This document shows, in pieces, positions 53,747-62,281 of a stretch of 64,000 nucleotides of DNA. This DNA is from Burkholderiales bacterium Ga0077543. GTDB taxonomy: Bacteria > Pseudomonadota > Gammaproteobacteria > Burkholderiales > Burkholderiaceae_C. A model generated the notes under the pieces. It searched no databases. It was given only the letters and a program-made list of their open reading frames with translations, and had not been told where the DNA came from. The stretch's first letter is position 1, and each line of letters starts with the position of its first letter. The DNA is taken from contig LNET01000038.1 in assembly GCA_001464055.1 (NCBI GenBank), positions 104,709-168,708 of the forward strand, given 5' to 3'. The translations under genes and the position numbers were made by a program.

Positions 53747-54334
53747 TCAACGGTCCCTCAGCTCGGCCCGCCGGTTGCGGGCGTAGGCGGTCTCGTCGTT
53801 GCCCTGGACGGCAGGACGCTCCTTGCCGAAGCTCACGGCTTCGATCTGCGCAGCGCCGGCTCCCAGCAGTTCGAGCGTGCGGGCCACGGCCTCCGCGCGC
53901 TTCTGGCCGAGAGCCAGGTTGTATTCGCGGCCGCCGCGTTCGTCGGTGTGGCCTTCGATGACGATCCTGCGTGCGCGGTCATTGGCCATCAGCTTGGCAT
54001 GGCCCTCCAGCGCGGGCTGGAACTCGCTGCGCACGGCGAAGCTGTCGAAGTCGAAGTAGACGATGCGCTGGCTGGCCAGGGCTGCCAGTGCTGCGGCATT
54101 TGCAGCGGCGGTGCCACCCGATCCGGCCAGGTCGACGGTGGTCACGCCCGACTGCGGCGTGCCGGCAGCGGCAGCGCCGGAACCGGTTGCCGCAGTGCTT
54201 TCGGTTCCGGTCGAACGGCTTTCCACCGGAGCCATCGCGGTGGGCTCCTTCAGCGAGACGGAACTGCCGCATGCCGCCAGGAAGGCGGCCATGGCCAGCA
54301 GGGACAGACTGTTGCGAAGGGGCATCTTCTTCAT
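53747..54334 (-). CDS. pal: Peptidoglycan-associated lipoprotein Pal
   Basis: 195 residues. Lipoprotein signal ending AAFLAAC (residue 22), a Gly/Ala/Thr linker, then an OmpA-like peptidoglycan-binding domain: IVYFDFDSFAVRSEF, VIEGHTDERGGREYNLALGQKRAEAV and SFGKERPAVQGNDE with the TDERG and NLALGQKRA signature. It anchors the outer membrane to the wall and contacts TolB, encoded 71 bases upstream. Confidence 0.96.
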   Translation of the reverse strand: MKKMPLRNSLSLLAMAAFLAACGSSVSLKEPTAMAPVESRSTGTESTAATGSGAAAAGTPQSGVTTVDLAGSGGTAAANAAALAALASQRIVYFDFDSFAVRSEFQPALEGHAKLMANDRARRIVIEGHTDERGGREYNLALGQKRAEAVARTLELLGAGAAQIEAVSFGKERPAVQGNDETAYARNRRAELRDR

Positions 54335-54405
54335 GTTCGGGCTCCGTTGGATGAGTAAATGACAGTCTGGACAGACAGGCAGATGAAGAAAAAGTTCAAG
54401 GCGGC

Positions 54406-55719
54406 TCAGGTGCGGAACGGACCCCAGGCCGGCTCGCGCACGTCGGCGCCGCTGCTGACCAGACGGGTCTTGATCTTGCCGTCGAGCGTGGTCGTGACCA
54501 GCACGTCGGCGCCACGCACCCGGCTGGCATAGACGATCTGTCGGCCATTGGGCGCAAAGCTGGGGCTCTCGTCTTCGCTGGTGTCGGTCAAGGGCGTGAC
54601 GTTGCCGCTGTCCAGGTCCTGCGTGACCAGGCGGTAGGCATTGCCCTGGCGGGTGATGTAGGCCAGCAGCTTGCCGTTCGGGCTGACCGCCGGGCTGATG
54701 TTGTAGTTGCCGCTGAAACTGATGCGCTGGGCACCGCCAGCGGCCACACCCCCTGCCATGGGCAGGCGATAGATCTGCGGGCCGCCGCCACGGTCGCTGA
54801 CGAAGAACAGGCTCTGGCCGTCGGGCGCGAACACGGCCTCGGTGTCGATGGCGTTGCTGCGTGTCAGCCGTTGTGGCGTACCGCCGGCCGCCGGCAGGGT
54901 GAAGAGCTGGGCGATGCCTTCACTGGACAGCGTGACCACCAGCTGGCGGCTGTCGGGCGACCAGGCAGGAGCGCTGTTCGAGCCGCGGAAATTGGCCACC
55001 ATGCGCCGCGCACCCGTGGCCACGTCCTGCACCCAGACCACGGCCTTCTGGGTCTCGAAGGAGACATAGGCCAGCTGCTTGCCATCGGGTGACCAGGCTG
55101 GCGAGATGATCGGTTCGTTGCTGGCCAGGGCCACCTGCACGCCTTCGCCGTCGGCGTCGGTGACGTGCAGGGTGTAGCGCCGGCCCACCTTCAGCACATA
55201 GGCGATGCGCGTGGCATTGACACCCTGCTCGCCGGTCAGCATGAGCTGGATCTCGTCGGCAATGCGGTGCGCGGCCAGACGTACGTCGACGGGCAGCACC
55301 AGCTTGCTCTGGCCCAACAGCTCTTCGTTGCGAACGGCGTCCCAGAGCTTGAAGCGCACGTCGAAGCGGCCATCGGCCAGGCGGCTGGCCGAGCCGGCCA
55401 CCAGCGCATCGGCACCCTTGGCCTTCCATTCGGCCAGGCTGACCTGGCTGCGTTCGTCGAGCACGGCGTCGGCCGCGAAGGTGCGGAAAAGCCCGCTGCG
55501 TTCGAGGTCGTTGCGGATGATCTGGGCCAGGGGCTGACCCGAACCCGCCTCGTCGCGAAAGCCGGCAATCGCCACCGGCACCTGCGTCGCGCCGACCCCG
55601 GTGACATCGATGCGGAACTGGGCGAGCGCCGCGGGCGCCTGCCACAGGGCAGCCGGGCCGGCCAGGCCGAGTGCGGCCATGCGGGAAAGCGCCCTGCGGC
55701 GGGCTGGCCATGCCGTCAT
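54406..55719 (-). CDS. tolB: Tol-Pal system translocation protein TolB
   Basis: 437 residues. Leader with RRR followed by a hydrophobic run (LSRMAALGLAGPAALWQAPAALA), then the TolB N-terminal domain (IAGFRDEAGSGQPLAQIIRNDLERSGLFRTF) and a six-bladed WD-like propeller with repeated SPDGKQLAYVS, SPDSRQLVVTLS, APDGQSLFFVSDRGG and SPNGKLLAYITRQG motifs. It shuttles between TolA and Pal in the periplasm. A 10-bp palindrome AAAACGTTTT (55721-55730) covers the ribosome-site position directly before the ATG, so no Shine-Dalgarno is visible. tolQRA are not upstream. Confidence 0.95.
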   Translation of the reverse strand: MTAWPARRRALSRMAALGLAGPAALWQAPAALAQFRIDVTGVGATQVPVAIAGFRDEAGSGQPLAQIIRNDLERSGLFRTFAADAVLDERSQVSLAEWKAKGADALVAGSASRLADGRFDVRFKLWDAVRNEELLGQSKLVLPVDVRLAAHRIADEIQLMLTGEQGVNATRIAYVLKVGRRYTLHVTDADGEGVQVALASNEPIISPAWSPDGKQLAYVSFETQKAVVWVQDVATGARRMVANFRGSNSAPAWSPDSRQLVVTLSSEGIAQLFTLPAAGGTPQRLTRSNAIDTEAVFAPDGQSLFFVSDRGGGPQIYRLPMAGGVAAGGAQRISFSGNYNISPAVSPNGKLLAYITRQGNAYRLVTQDLDSGNVTPLTDTSEDESPSFAPNGRQIVYASRVRGADVLVTTTLDGKIKTRLVSSGADVREPAWGPFRT

Positions 55720-55834
55720 CAAAACGTTTTCATGCAGAACCTGTTCATATGCACGATTGTAGGCAGCGCCCCTGTGCACCCACCCGGGGCACCGATAATC
55801 CGGCTCCGGCTCCGGCCTTCGGTTCGTGCCTTCC

Positions 55835-57559
55835 ATGCCCCCTCTCCTGCAGCGCCTGAAGCGCCTGCTGCCTTACATCCGCAAGAGCCGCGCCGGGCTG
55901 CTGGCTGCCTTGGGCGGCGCAGCGGTCACCGCGGCCACCGAGCCGGCCATTCCCTGGCTGCTGGGCCGTCTGCTCGACCAGGGTTTTGCGGGGGGTGGCA
56001 TGCCGCTGTGGGTGGTACCGGTGGTCATCATCGGCTTGTTCGCGGTGCGCAGCGGCTCGGGCTTCGTAGCCCAGTACGGGCTGGCCTGGACCACCCATCG
56101 CGCCGTGCTGCAGATGCGCGAGAAGATGTTCGAGCAACTGCTGCGCAGCGCCCCGGCAGTGTTCAGCCAGCAGACCGCCAGCGGCATGACCAACACCCTG
56201 GTCTACGAGGCGCAGTCGGGTGCAAACCAGCTGTCGGCCTCGCTGCTGACCCTGGTGCGCGACAGCCTCATCCTGGTGGCCCTGCTCGCCTACCTGCTGA
56301 CTCTGAACTGGCAGCTGACGCTGATCGTCGGACTGCTGTTCCCAGCGGTGGCCTGGGTCATGCGGGTCCTCGGCCGCCGGCTGCACAGGCTGACCGTCGA
56401 AGGCCAGAAAGCCACCGACAGCCTGGCCTATGTCGTCGAGGAAAACATGCTGGCCTGGCGCATCGTGCGGCTGCACGGCGCCGAACAGCAGCAGGGCCGA
56501 CGCTTCGGCGGCGCGGCCGACCGCGTGCGCCAGCTGATGATGAAGGCCGTGGTGGCAGGCGGCACCATGACCCCTGTGACTCAGATGCTGGCCGCCTGCG
56601 CGCTGAGCGTGGTCATCGTCATCGCGCTGTGGCAAAGCCGCAGCGGCGGCACTTCGGTCGGTGAATTCGTTGCCTTCGTCACCGCCATGTTGCAACTCGT
56701 GGCGCCCGCCAAACACCTCTCCGACGTGATGGCACCGCTGACACGCGGCCTGGCTGCGGTCGAGCGGGGTCTGGACCTGATCGACCAGAGCCCGGCTGAG
56801 CAAGGCGGCCCGCACGACGGCGGCCGCGTCCGCGGCGACATCGTGCTGCGGGGCGTCGGGCTGCGCTATCGCGACGACGCAGCACCGGCGCTGGACGCCA
56901 TCGACCTGCACGTGCGCGCTGGCGAAACCGTGGCATTGGTGGGGCCCTCGGGCGCTGGCAAGTCGACGCTGGTGAACCTGCTGCCGCGGTTCGTCGAGCC
57001 GACCTCAGGCAGCATCACGCTGGACGGGGTGGCCCTGGGCGACTGGAACATGCTGGCCCTGCGCCGCCAGTTCGCGCTGGTCAGCCAGGACGTGGTGCTG
57101 TTCAACGACACCGTGGCCGCCAACGTGAGCCTGGGCGCACCCATGTCGACGCAGGCCGTGCGCGACGCGCTGCAGGCCGCCTACCTGCTCGACTTCGTGC
57201 TCGGCCTGCCCGAGGGCCTGGACACGCTGATAGGCCACAACGGCAGCCAGCTGTCGGGCGGCCAGCGCCAGCGCCTGGCAATCGCGCGCGCCATCGCCAA
57301 GGACGCCCCCGTGCTCATCCTCGACGAGGCCACCTCGGCCCTGGACAGCGAGAGCGAACGCGCCGTGCAGGCCGCGCTGGAGCGGTTGATGCAGGGCCGC
57401 ACGACGCTGGTGATCGCGCACCGGCTGAGCACCATCGAACATGCCGACCGGGTGCTGGCCTTCGAAGGCGGGCGCCTGGTCGAACAGGGCACGCACGGCG
57501 AACTGCTGGCCGCCGGTGGCCTGTATGCCCGGCTGCACGCCATGCAGTTCAGAAACTGA
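55835..57559 (+). CDS. MsbA-like ABC exporter (lipid A flippase type)
   Basis: 574 residues, a full half-transporter: six membrane helices, then an ATPase domain with Walker A GPSGAGKST, Q-loop LVSQDVVLFNDTVAANVSLG, signature LSGGQRQRLAIARAI, Walker B VLILDEATSALD and switch His IAHRLST. The order and sequence fit MsbA, which flips lipid A-core across the inner membrane, though other exporters look alike. ATG 55835 (MPPLLQRLKRLLPYIRK) preferred over GTG 55826. Divergent from tolB, 12 bases before the peroxidase-related gene. Confidence 0.9.
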   Translation: MPPLLQRLKRLLPYIRKSRAGLLAALGGAAVTAATEPAIPWLLGRLLDQGFAGGGMPLWVVPVVIIGLFAVRSGSGFVAQYGLAWTTHRAVLQMREKMFEQLLRSAPAVFSQQTASGMTNTLVYEAQSGANQLSASLLTLVRDSLILVALLAYLLTLNWQLTLIVGLLFPAVAWVMRVLGRRLHRLTVEGQKATDSLAYVVEENMLAWRIVRLHGAEQQQGRRFGGAADRVRQLMMKAVVAGGTMTPVTQMLAACALSVVIVIALWQSRSGGTSVGEFVAFVTAMLQLVAPAKHLSDVMAPLTRGLAAVERGLDLIDQSPAEQGGPHDGGRVRGDIVLRGVGLRYRDDAAPALDAIDLHVRAGETVALVGPSGAGKSTLVNLLPRFVEPTSGSITLDGVALGDWNMLALRRQFALVSQDVVLFNDTVAANVSLGAPMSTQAVRDALQAAYLLDFVLGLPEGLDTLIGHNGSQLSGGQRQRLAIARAIAKDAPVLILDEATSALDSESERAVQAALERLMQGRTTLVIAHRLSTIEHADRVLAFEGGRLVEQGTHGELLAAGGLYARLHAMQFRN

Positions 57560-57570
57560 AGGACGACACC

Positions 57571-58158
57571 ATGACCGCCATCTCACGCTACCCCGTGCCC
57601 GAACTCATCGACCTGCCCGAAGACATGCGAACACGCATCCTGGCGGTGCAGGACAAGGCCGGCTTCGTGCCCAACGTCTTCCTGGCGCTGGCCCACCGGC
57701 CGGCCGAGTGGCGGGCCTTCATGGCCTACCACGACGCGCTGCTGCTGAAGGAAGGCGGTTCACTGACCAAGGGCGAGCGCGAGATGATCATCGTCGCCAC
57801 CTCGGCGGCCAACCAGTGCCTGTACTGCGTGGTCGCACATGGCGCCATCCTGCGCGTCTACGAGAAGAAGCCGCTGCTGGCCGATCAGGTGGCAGTGAAC
57901 TACCGCAAGGCCGAAATCACGCCGCGCCAGCGCGTGATGCTCGACTTCGCGATGAAGGTCTGCAACGCATCGCACACCATCGACGAGTCGGACTTCGCCA
58001 CGCTCGATGCCAACGGCTTCAGCGACGAGGACGCCTGGGACATCGGCGCCATCACGGCATTCTTCGGCCTGAGCAACCGCATGGCCAACCTGACGGCCAT
58101 GCGGCCCAACGAGGAGTTCTTCCTCATGGGCCGCATGCCCAGACCGGCAAAAGGCTGA
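57571..58158 (+). CDS. Peroxidase-related enzyme, carboxymuconolactone decarboxylase/AhpD-like
   Basis: 195 residues, all-helical AhpD-like fold. The redox motif is CLYC-VVAHG (C-x2-C-x4-H pattern) in the segment NQCLYCVVAHGAI, preceded by GEREMIIVATSAAN, as in the peroxidase-related (TIGR01926-type) group. These proteins scavenge peroxides with a thiol donor. GAAGGA is seven bases before ATG 57571. Probably co-transcribed with the exporter upstream; the connection is not clear. Confidence 0.9.
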   Translation: MTAISRYPVPELIDLPEDMRTRILAVQDKAGFVPNVFLALAHRPAEWRAFMAYHDALLLKEGGSLTKGEREMIIVATSAANQCLYCVVAHGAILRVYEKKPLLADQVAVNYRKAEITPRQRVMLDFAMKVCNASHTIDESDFATLDANGFSDEDAWDIGAITAFFGLSNRMANLTAMRPNEEFFLMGRMPRPAKG

Positions 58159-58167
58159 ACCGACCCG

Positions 58168-58185
58168 GGCCGGCCCGGGCCGGCC
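58168..58185. terminator. 18-base palindrome at a convergent gene junction
   Basis: GGCCGGCCCGGGCCGGCC lies between the peroxidase-related gene and htpX, which converge. It could fold as a bidirectional terminator hairpin, but there is no T-run. Confidence 0.35.
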
Positions 58186-58218
58186 TGACCCATAGGCCAG
58201 CGGCCAGCGCAGCGTGCC

Positions 58219-59094
58219 TTACTGAGCTTGCTGCAGCGCGCGGATGCGGTCTTCCAGCGGCGGGTGGCTGCTCATCAGCGCCATGAACCCGCTGGGACGG
58301 CCGCTGATGCCCATGGCCTGCACGCTTTGCGGCAGCTGGCCGGGATCGAGCCCACCCAGGCGTGCCAGGGCGTTGATCATCGGCTGCTTGCGGCCCATGA
58401 GCGCGGCAGCACCGGCATCGGCGCGGTATTCACGCTGACGCGAAAACCAGGCCACGACGATGGCCGCCAGGATGCCCAGCACGATGTCGAGCACGATGGT
58501 GCTGATGTAGTAGCCGATGCCCGGGCTGTCGCTGGTGTTGCGCAGCACGACCTTGTCGACGAAATAGCCGATGACGCGCGACAGGAACACGACGAAGGTG
58601 TTCATCACGCCCTGGATCAGAGTCATCGTGACCATGTCGCCGTTGGCGACGTGCGCCACCTCGTGGGCGATCACGGCCTCGACTTCTTCGCGGCTCATGC
58701 TCTGCAACAGACCCGTGGACACCGCGACCAGGGCCGAGTTCTTGAACGCGCCGGTGGCGAAGGCGTTGGGCGCGCCTTCGTAGATGCCGACGTCGGGCAT
58801 GCCGATGTTCGACTTCTTGGCGAAAGCCTCGACCGTGCCGACGATCCAGCGGTGGGTGGGGTCGCTGCTGTTGTTGATGATCTGGGCGCCCGTGCTCCAT
58901 TTGGCGATCATCTTGCTCATCAGCAGCGAAATGATCGCGCCGCCGAAGCCCATCAGCGCAGCAAAGGCCAGCAGCATGGGCAGGTTCAGGCCGTTGGCCG
59001 TGAGGAAACGGTTCACACCCAACAGGCTCGCCGCAATGCCCAGCACCAGCATCACGGCCAGGTTGGTACCGACGAACAGGAGGATACGTTTCAT
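58219..59094 (-). CDS. htpX: Membrane metalloprotease HtpX
   Basis: 291 residues. M48 family protease of membrane-protein quality control: two N-terminal helices ([22 protein letters not shown] and [21 protein letters not shown]), zinc site HEVAH in [16 protein letters not shown], a central hydrophobic pair, and the third ligand Glu in [14 protein letters not shown]. Full length and close to the E. coli protein in layout. ATG 59094 has AGGAGG six to eight bases upstream. Confidence 0.96.
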   Translation of the reverse strand: MKRILLFVGTNLAVMLVLGIAASLLGVNRFLTANGLNLPMLLAFAALMGFGGAIISLLMSKMIAKWSTGAQIINNSSDPTHRWIVGTVEAFAKKSNIGMPDVGIYEGAPNAFATGAFKNSALVAVSTGLLQSMSREEVEAVIAHEVAHVANGDMVTMTLIQGVMNTFVVFLSRVIGYFVDKVVLRNTSDSPGIGYYISTIVLDIVLGILAAIVVAWFSRQREYRADAGAAALMGRKQPMINALARLGGLDPGQLPQSVQAMGISGRPSGFMALMSSHPPLEDRIRALQQAQ

Positions 59095-59215
59095 GTTTGT
59101 GGCGTCCGCGAGGACGTCAAAGTGGGGGTAATGAGCGGGATATTAGGTCCTGCCGCCGGCTTTCAAGTGCCGGCCGCGGGCAGACCTGCAACGAATGGGG
59201 CTGTTCGAAAACGGG

Positions 59216-60184
59216 TCAGCGGCGCATGCGCAGATGGTTCGGCTGGCCAGGCGGCAACAGCTCGAAGAGTTCGGGGAACTGGCCCAGCAGCTTGGTCGAC
59301 GACCCGCTCCTGGTCAGCAGGCCGGCTTCTCGCAGGCGCTGGGAAGCCACACGCAGCTCCAGGGTTTCGCCACGCTGGAGTTCGGGCATGCAGGCCAGGA
59401 TCTGCCTGGCCTTTTCGTGCAGGGGCGTGGCCGCACGGGGGGTCTGCGCTGCCGGGGCTGGGACCGGGGCAGCCGGCGCGACGGCCTCGACCTCGGTCGC
59501 GGCCAGGGGCTCGGCCGCCACACGGCTGCCAGCGGTCTTGCGGGCGGTCTTGCGGGCCGGCTTGTCTGCAGGCTCCGGCAAGGCCGGCGTCTCGTCGGCG
59601 GCGGTCGCCACGGCCTTGGACGACTTGGTCGCCGCCCGGGGCGCTTTCTTGGCCGCCGCTGGCGCCTTTTTCGCCGCTGCCTTGCGAGCCGGGGTCTTGC
59701 GTGCAGGTTTTTCCGCCGGCAAGGGCCGGGAGGCGGTGGCCGGGCTGGCCGCGCCGGCGGGTTTGCGGTGCTCCAGCACCGTGAAGTCGTCGTAGACGTC
59801 GCGCGTCTCGTCGCCGGTCTTGCCATGCTGACCGATGCCGCGCACGACGCAGCCTTTTTCGCGCAGGCGCTGCACCAGCGGCGCGAAGTCGGAATCTGAA
59901 GAGGCGATGACGACGACGTCGGGACGCTCGGCCAGCACCAGGTCGATGGCGTCGACGGCCAAGGCGATGTCGGTGCTGTTCTTGCCCGCCGCCAGGTTCA
60001 CCATCGGCTTGATGCCCAGGCGCTTGAATACCTGTTGGTTCTTCAGCGCGCCTTCGGCCGTGCAATAGGCGCGGCGCACATGCAGCGCGCCATGCTGGTT
60101 CAGCAGCAGGCGCACGGCCTGCTCCATCACGTCGACCGACACGTTGTCGGCGTCGATCAGCAGCATCACGCGGTCGGTGGTCAT
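59216..60184 (-). CDS. NYN-domain ribonuclease-like protein with LOTUS (OST-HTH) domain
   Basis: 322 residues. Residues 1-150 are an NYN/DUF88 (LabA-like) PIN-type nuclease domain: LLIDADNVS with the first Asp pair, KNSTDIALAVDAIDLV and VVIASSDSDFAPLVQRLRE with the other acids. Then about 100 residues of Ala/Lys/Pro linker resembling histone H1 tails (ARKAAAKKAPAAAKKAPRA), then a LOTUS-like winged helix at about 255-322 (EKARQILACMPEL to LGQFPELFELLP). RNA binding and cleavage are expected for this combination. ATG 60184; pyrC is next upstream on the same strand. Confidence 0.9.
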   Translation of the reverse strand: MTTDRVMLLIDADNVSVDVMEQAVRLLLNQHGALHVRRAYCTAEGALKNQQVFKRLGIKPMVNLAAGKNSTDIALAVDAIDLVLAERPDVVVIASSDSDFAPLVQRLREKGCVVRGIGQHGKTGDETRDVYDDFTVLEHRKPAGAASPATASRPLPAEKPARKTPARKAAAKKAPAAAKKAPRAATKSSKAVATAADETPALPEPADKPARKTARKTAGSRVAAEPLAATEVEAVAPAAPVPAPAAQTPRAATPLHEKARQILACMPELQRGETLELRVASQRLREAGLLTRSGSSTKLLGQFPELFELLPPGQPNHLRMRR

Positions 60185-60215
60185 GCTGCCCGCCCAGTCG
60201 TCCGAAGGACAGCAT

Positions 60216-60256
60216 GCGCCCGCTCGGGGGGCAGCGAGCGCGGTGAGCTTGGGGGC
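60216..60256. repeat. GGGGGCAGCGAGCG-type intergenic repeat
   Basis: The spacer between pyrC and the NYN gene contains CCCGCTCGGGGGGCAGCGAG followed by CGCGGTGAGCTTGGGGGC. A shorter relative, CAGGGGGCAGCGCGAG, is at 50543. Such elements recur between genes in Comamonadaceae-type genomes as I remember them; a copy count in this genome would settle it. Confidence 0.5.
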
Positions 60257-60260
60257 TTGT

Positions 60261-61319
60261 TCATTGCAGTTTCCAGTTCAGGGTGTCGCCGGCACGCAGT
60301 GGCTTGATCAATGCGTCGCCAAAAGGCAAGGTCTCGGGCAAGGTCCAGGTTTCGCGCTTCAGGCTGATGTGGCCTTCGTTGGCCGGCAACCCGTAGAACG
60401 CCGGGCCATGCAGGCTGGCGAAGGCTTCGAGCTTGTCCAGCGCGCCAGCGGCCTCGAAGGCTTCGGCATAGAGCTCCAGCGCTGCCGGCGCGGTGAAGCA
60501 GCCGGCTCCGCAAACCGACTGCTCCTTCAAGGCAGCGGCGTGCGGTGCGCTGTCGGTGCCCAGGAAGAAGCGGGCGCTGCCGCTGGTGGCCGCCTGCACC
60601 AGTGCCAGCCGATGATGTTCCTTCTTCAGCACCGGCAGACAGTAGTAATGCGGGCGAAGACCCCCGGTGAACAGCGCATTGCGGTTGTACAGAAGATGGT
60701 GCGCGGTCAGCGTGGCGGCGGTCGGGCCGGGGGCTTCGGCCACGTATTGCGCGGCTTCGGCGGTGGTGATGTGCTCGAACACCACCTTCAGCTCAGGGAA
60801 GTCGCGGCGCAGCGGCTGCATCACGCGGTCGATGAAGACCGCCTCGCGGTCGAAGATGTCGATGTCGGGGTCGGTGACTTCGCCATGCACCAGCAGCAAC
60901 AGGCCTTCACGCTGCATCGCTTCCAGCGTCGCATGCGTCTTGCGGATGTCCGATACGCCGGCGTCGCTGTTGGTGGTGGCGCCTGCGGGGTACAGCTTCA
61001 GCGCCACGACGCCGGCTTCTCGCGCCCTGCGGATTTCGTCGGGCGGCGTGTTGTCGGTGAGGTAAAGCGTCATCAGCGGCTCGAACGCCAGGCCTTCGGG
61101 CAAGGCCGCCAGGATGCGCTGGCGGTAAGCCACGGCCGCCGCCGCCGTGGTGACCGGCGGACGCAGGTTGGGCATGACGATGGCCCGCGCGAACTGGCGG
61201 GCCGTGAAGGGCAGGACCGCCTGCAAGGCCGTGCCGTCACGCAGGTGCAGGTGCCAGTCGTCGGGCCGGCGCAGGCGAAGGACGGTGCTCGAAGGGTCGG
61301 GATGGTGGGGTGCATTCAC
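60261..61319 (-). CDS. pyrC: Dihydroorotase, class II
   Basis: 352 residues. Binuclear zinc amidohydrolase closing the dihydroorotate ring in pyrimidine synthesis. The first metal motif is [12 protein letters not shown] (HxH), the carboxylated lysine lies in [17 protein letters not shown], further ligands in [10 protein letters not shown] and VFEHITT, and the last Asp in [12 protein letters not shown] 61319 is the start; there is no in-frame ATG nearby. The pyrD gene is about 26 kb away. Confidence 0.96.
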   Translation of the reverse strand: MNAPHHPDPSSTVLRLRRPDDWHLHLRDGTALQAVLPFTARQFARAIVMPNLRPPVTTAAAAVAYRQRILAALPEGLAFEPLMTLYLTDNTPPDEIRRAREAGVVALKLYPAGATTNSDAGVSDIRKTHATLEAMQREGLLLLVHGEVTDPDIDIFDREAVFIDRVMQPLRRDFPELKVVFEHITTAEAAQYVAEAPGPTAATLTAHHLLYNRNALFTGGLRPHYYCLPVLKKEHHRLALVQAATSGSARFFLGTDSAPHAAALKEQSVCGAGCFTAPAALELYAEAFEAAGALDKLEAFASLHGPAFYGLPANEGHISLKRETWTLPETLPFGDALIKPLRAGDTLNWKLQ

Positions 61320-61344
61320 GCATCGATTCTCGCATCCGCGCCCA

Positions 61345-62274
61345 TCAGGGCAGATCCAGGTTCGTGCGTTCGCCCAACAGCGCCCGGGCCGCCGCCAGGT
61401 CCTGCAGTGCCATGCCCACCGACTTGAACATCGTCAGGTCCTTGCCAGGCGCTGCAGCACGCAGGCGGCCCTGCAGCAGCCCCGCCAGGTCGGCGCAGAT
61501 GGCGTCCTGCAACAGCCCCCCGGCGGCCAAGGGCTGCACCAGGTCACCCGCTTCGGCCAGCGCACCCGGCAGACTGTCGACGACGATCTGCGCGCGCTGC
61601 ACGGCTGCGTCGTCGACCTCGCGCATGTCGGGGCGGAAGGCGCCCACCAGGTCCAGGTGCGTGCCGGGCCGAAGCCAGGCGCCCAGCACCACCGGGCTGA
61701 GCGCCGTGGTGGCGCAGCAGACGATGTCGGCTGCTTGCGCTGCCGCCTGCAGGTCCGGGGCGACCTGAGCAGCCAGGCCTTCGCCTGCCAGTGCCTCGGC
61801 CAGGGCGCGGGCAGCCGCGGCGTTGCGGCCCCACACGTCCAGCCGCTTCAATTGCGGTCGCAAGGCGCAGTGCGCGCGTGCCATCCAGGGTGCGAGCCGG
61901 CCCGTGCCCACCAGCAGCAGGCGCGATGCGTCGGGCCGCGCCAGATGCCGTGCGGCCAGGGCGGAAACGGCAGCGGTGCGGCGCAGCGTCACCGCCTCGC
62001 CGTCCAGAAGGGCCAGCGCCGCGCCGCTGGCACGGTCCAGCACCAGCAGCGTGGCCTGCACGGTGTGCGCCGCGCCCGGCATCACGGTGACGAGCTTGGT
62101 GACGATGAACTGCCCGTCCCAGGCCGGCATCAGCAGCAGGCTGTCGCTGGCCGACAGTGCATGGGCATGGCGCAGTGGCGCCTGGGCGTGGCTGCGGTAA
62201 ACCTGCTCCAGCGCCGCCACAAGTGGGGGCCAGGGCAGGCGGGCATGCACATCGGCGGCTGAATAAACTTGCAT
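61345..62274 (-). CDS. Ornithine cyclodeaminase / mu-crystallin family reductase
   Basis: 309 residues. The family fold is recognised from [20 protein letters not shown], the [23 protein letters not shown] core, the Rossmann loop [19 protein letters not shown] (GTGRLA in place of the usual GAGxQA) and [14 protein letters not shown]. Members deaminate ornithine or reduce delta1-pyrroline-2-carboxylate or related cyclic imines. The neighbouring divergent DAO oxidase suggests amino-acid or opine-type imine chemistry (inference). ATG 62274 overlaps the other gene's start codon. Confidence 0.9.
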   Translation of the reverse strand: MQVYSAADVHARLPWPPLVAALEQVYRSHAQAPLRHAHALSASDSLLLMPAWDGQFIVTKLVTVMPGAAHTVQATLLVLDRASGAALALLDGEAVTLRRTAAVSALAARHLARPDASRLLLVGTGRLAPWMARAHCALRPQLKRLDVWGRNAAAARALAEALAGEGLAAQVAPDLQAAAQAADIVCCATTALSPVVLGAWLRPGTHLDLVGAFRPDMREVDDAAVQRAQIVVDSLPGALAEAGDLVQPLAAGGLLQDAICADLAGLLQGRLRAAAPGKDLTMFKSVGMALQDLAAARALLGERTNLDLP

Positions 62275-62281
62275 GATGCAA
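62269..62281. promoter_or_regulatory. Palindrome TTGCAT-G-ATGCAA holding both divergent start codons
   Basis: The ATG of the minus-strand reductase (62274-62272) and the ATG of the plus-strand oxidase (62273-62275, or 62276) lie within this perfect inverted repeat, so the two genes have no leader in common sequence terms. TACACT on the minus strand and AATAAA/TAAACT on the plus strand, each about ten bases from its ATG, could be -10 elements giving leaderless mRNAs. Promoter reading is inferred. Confidence 0.5.
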
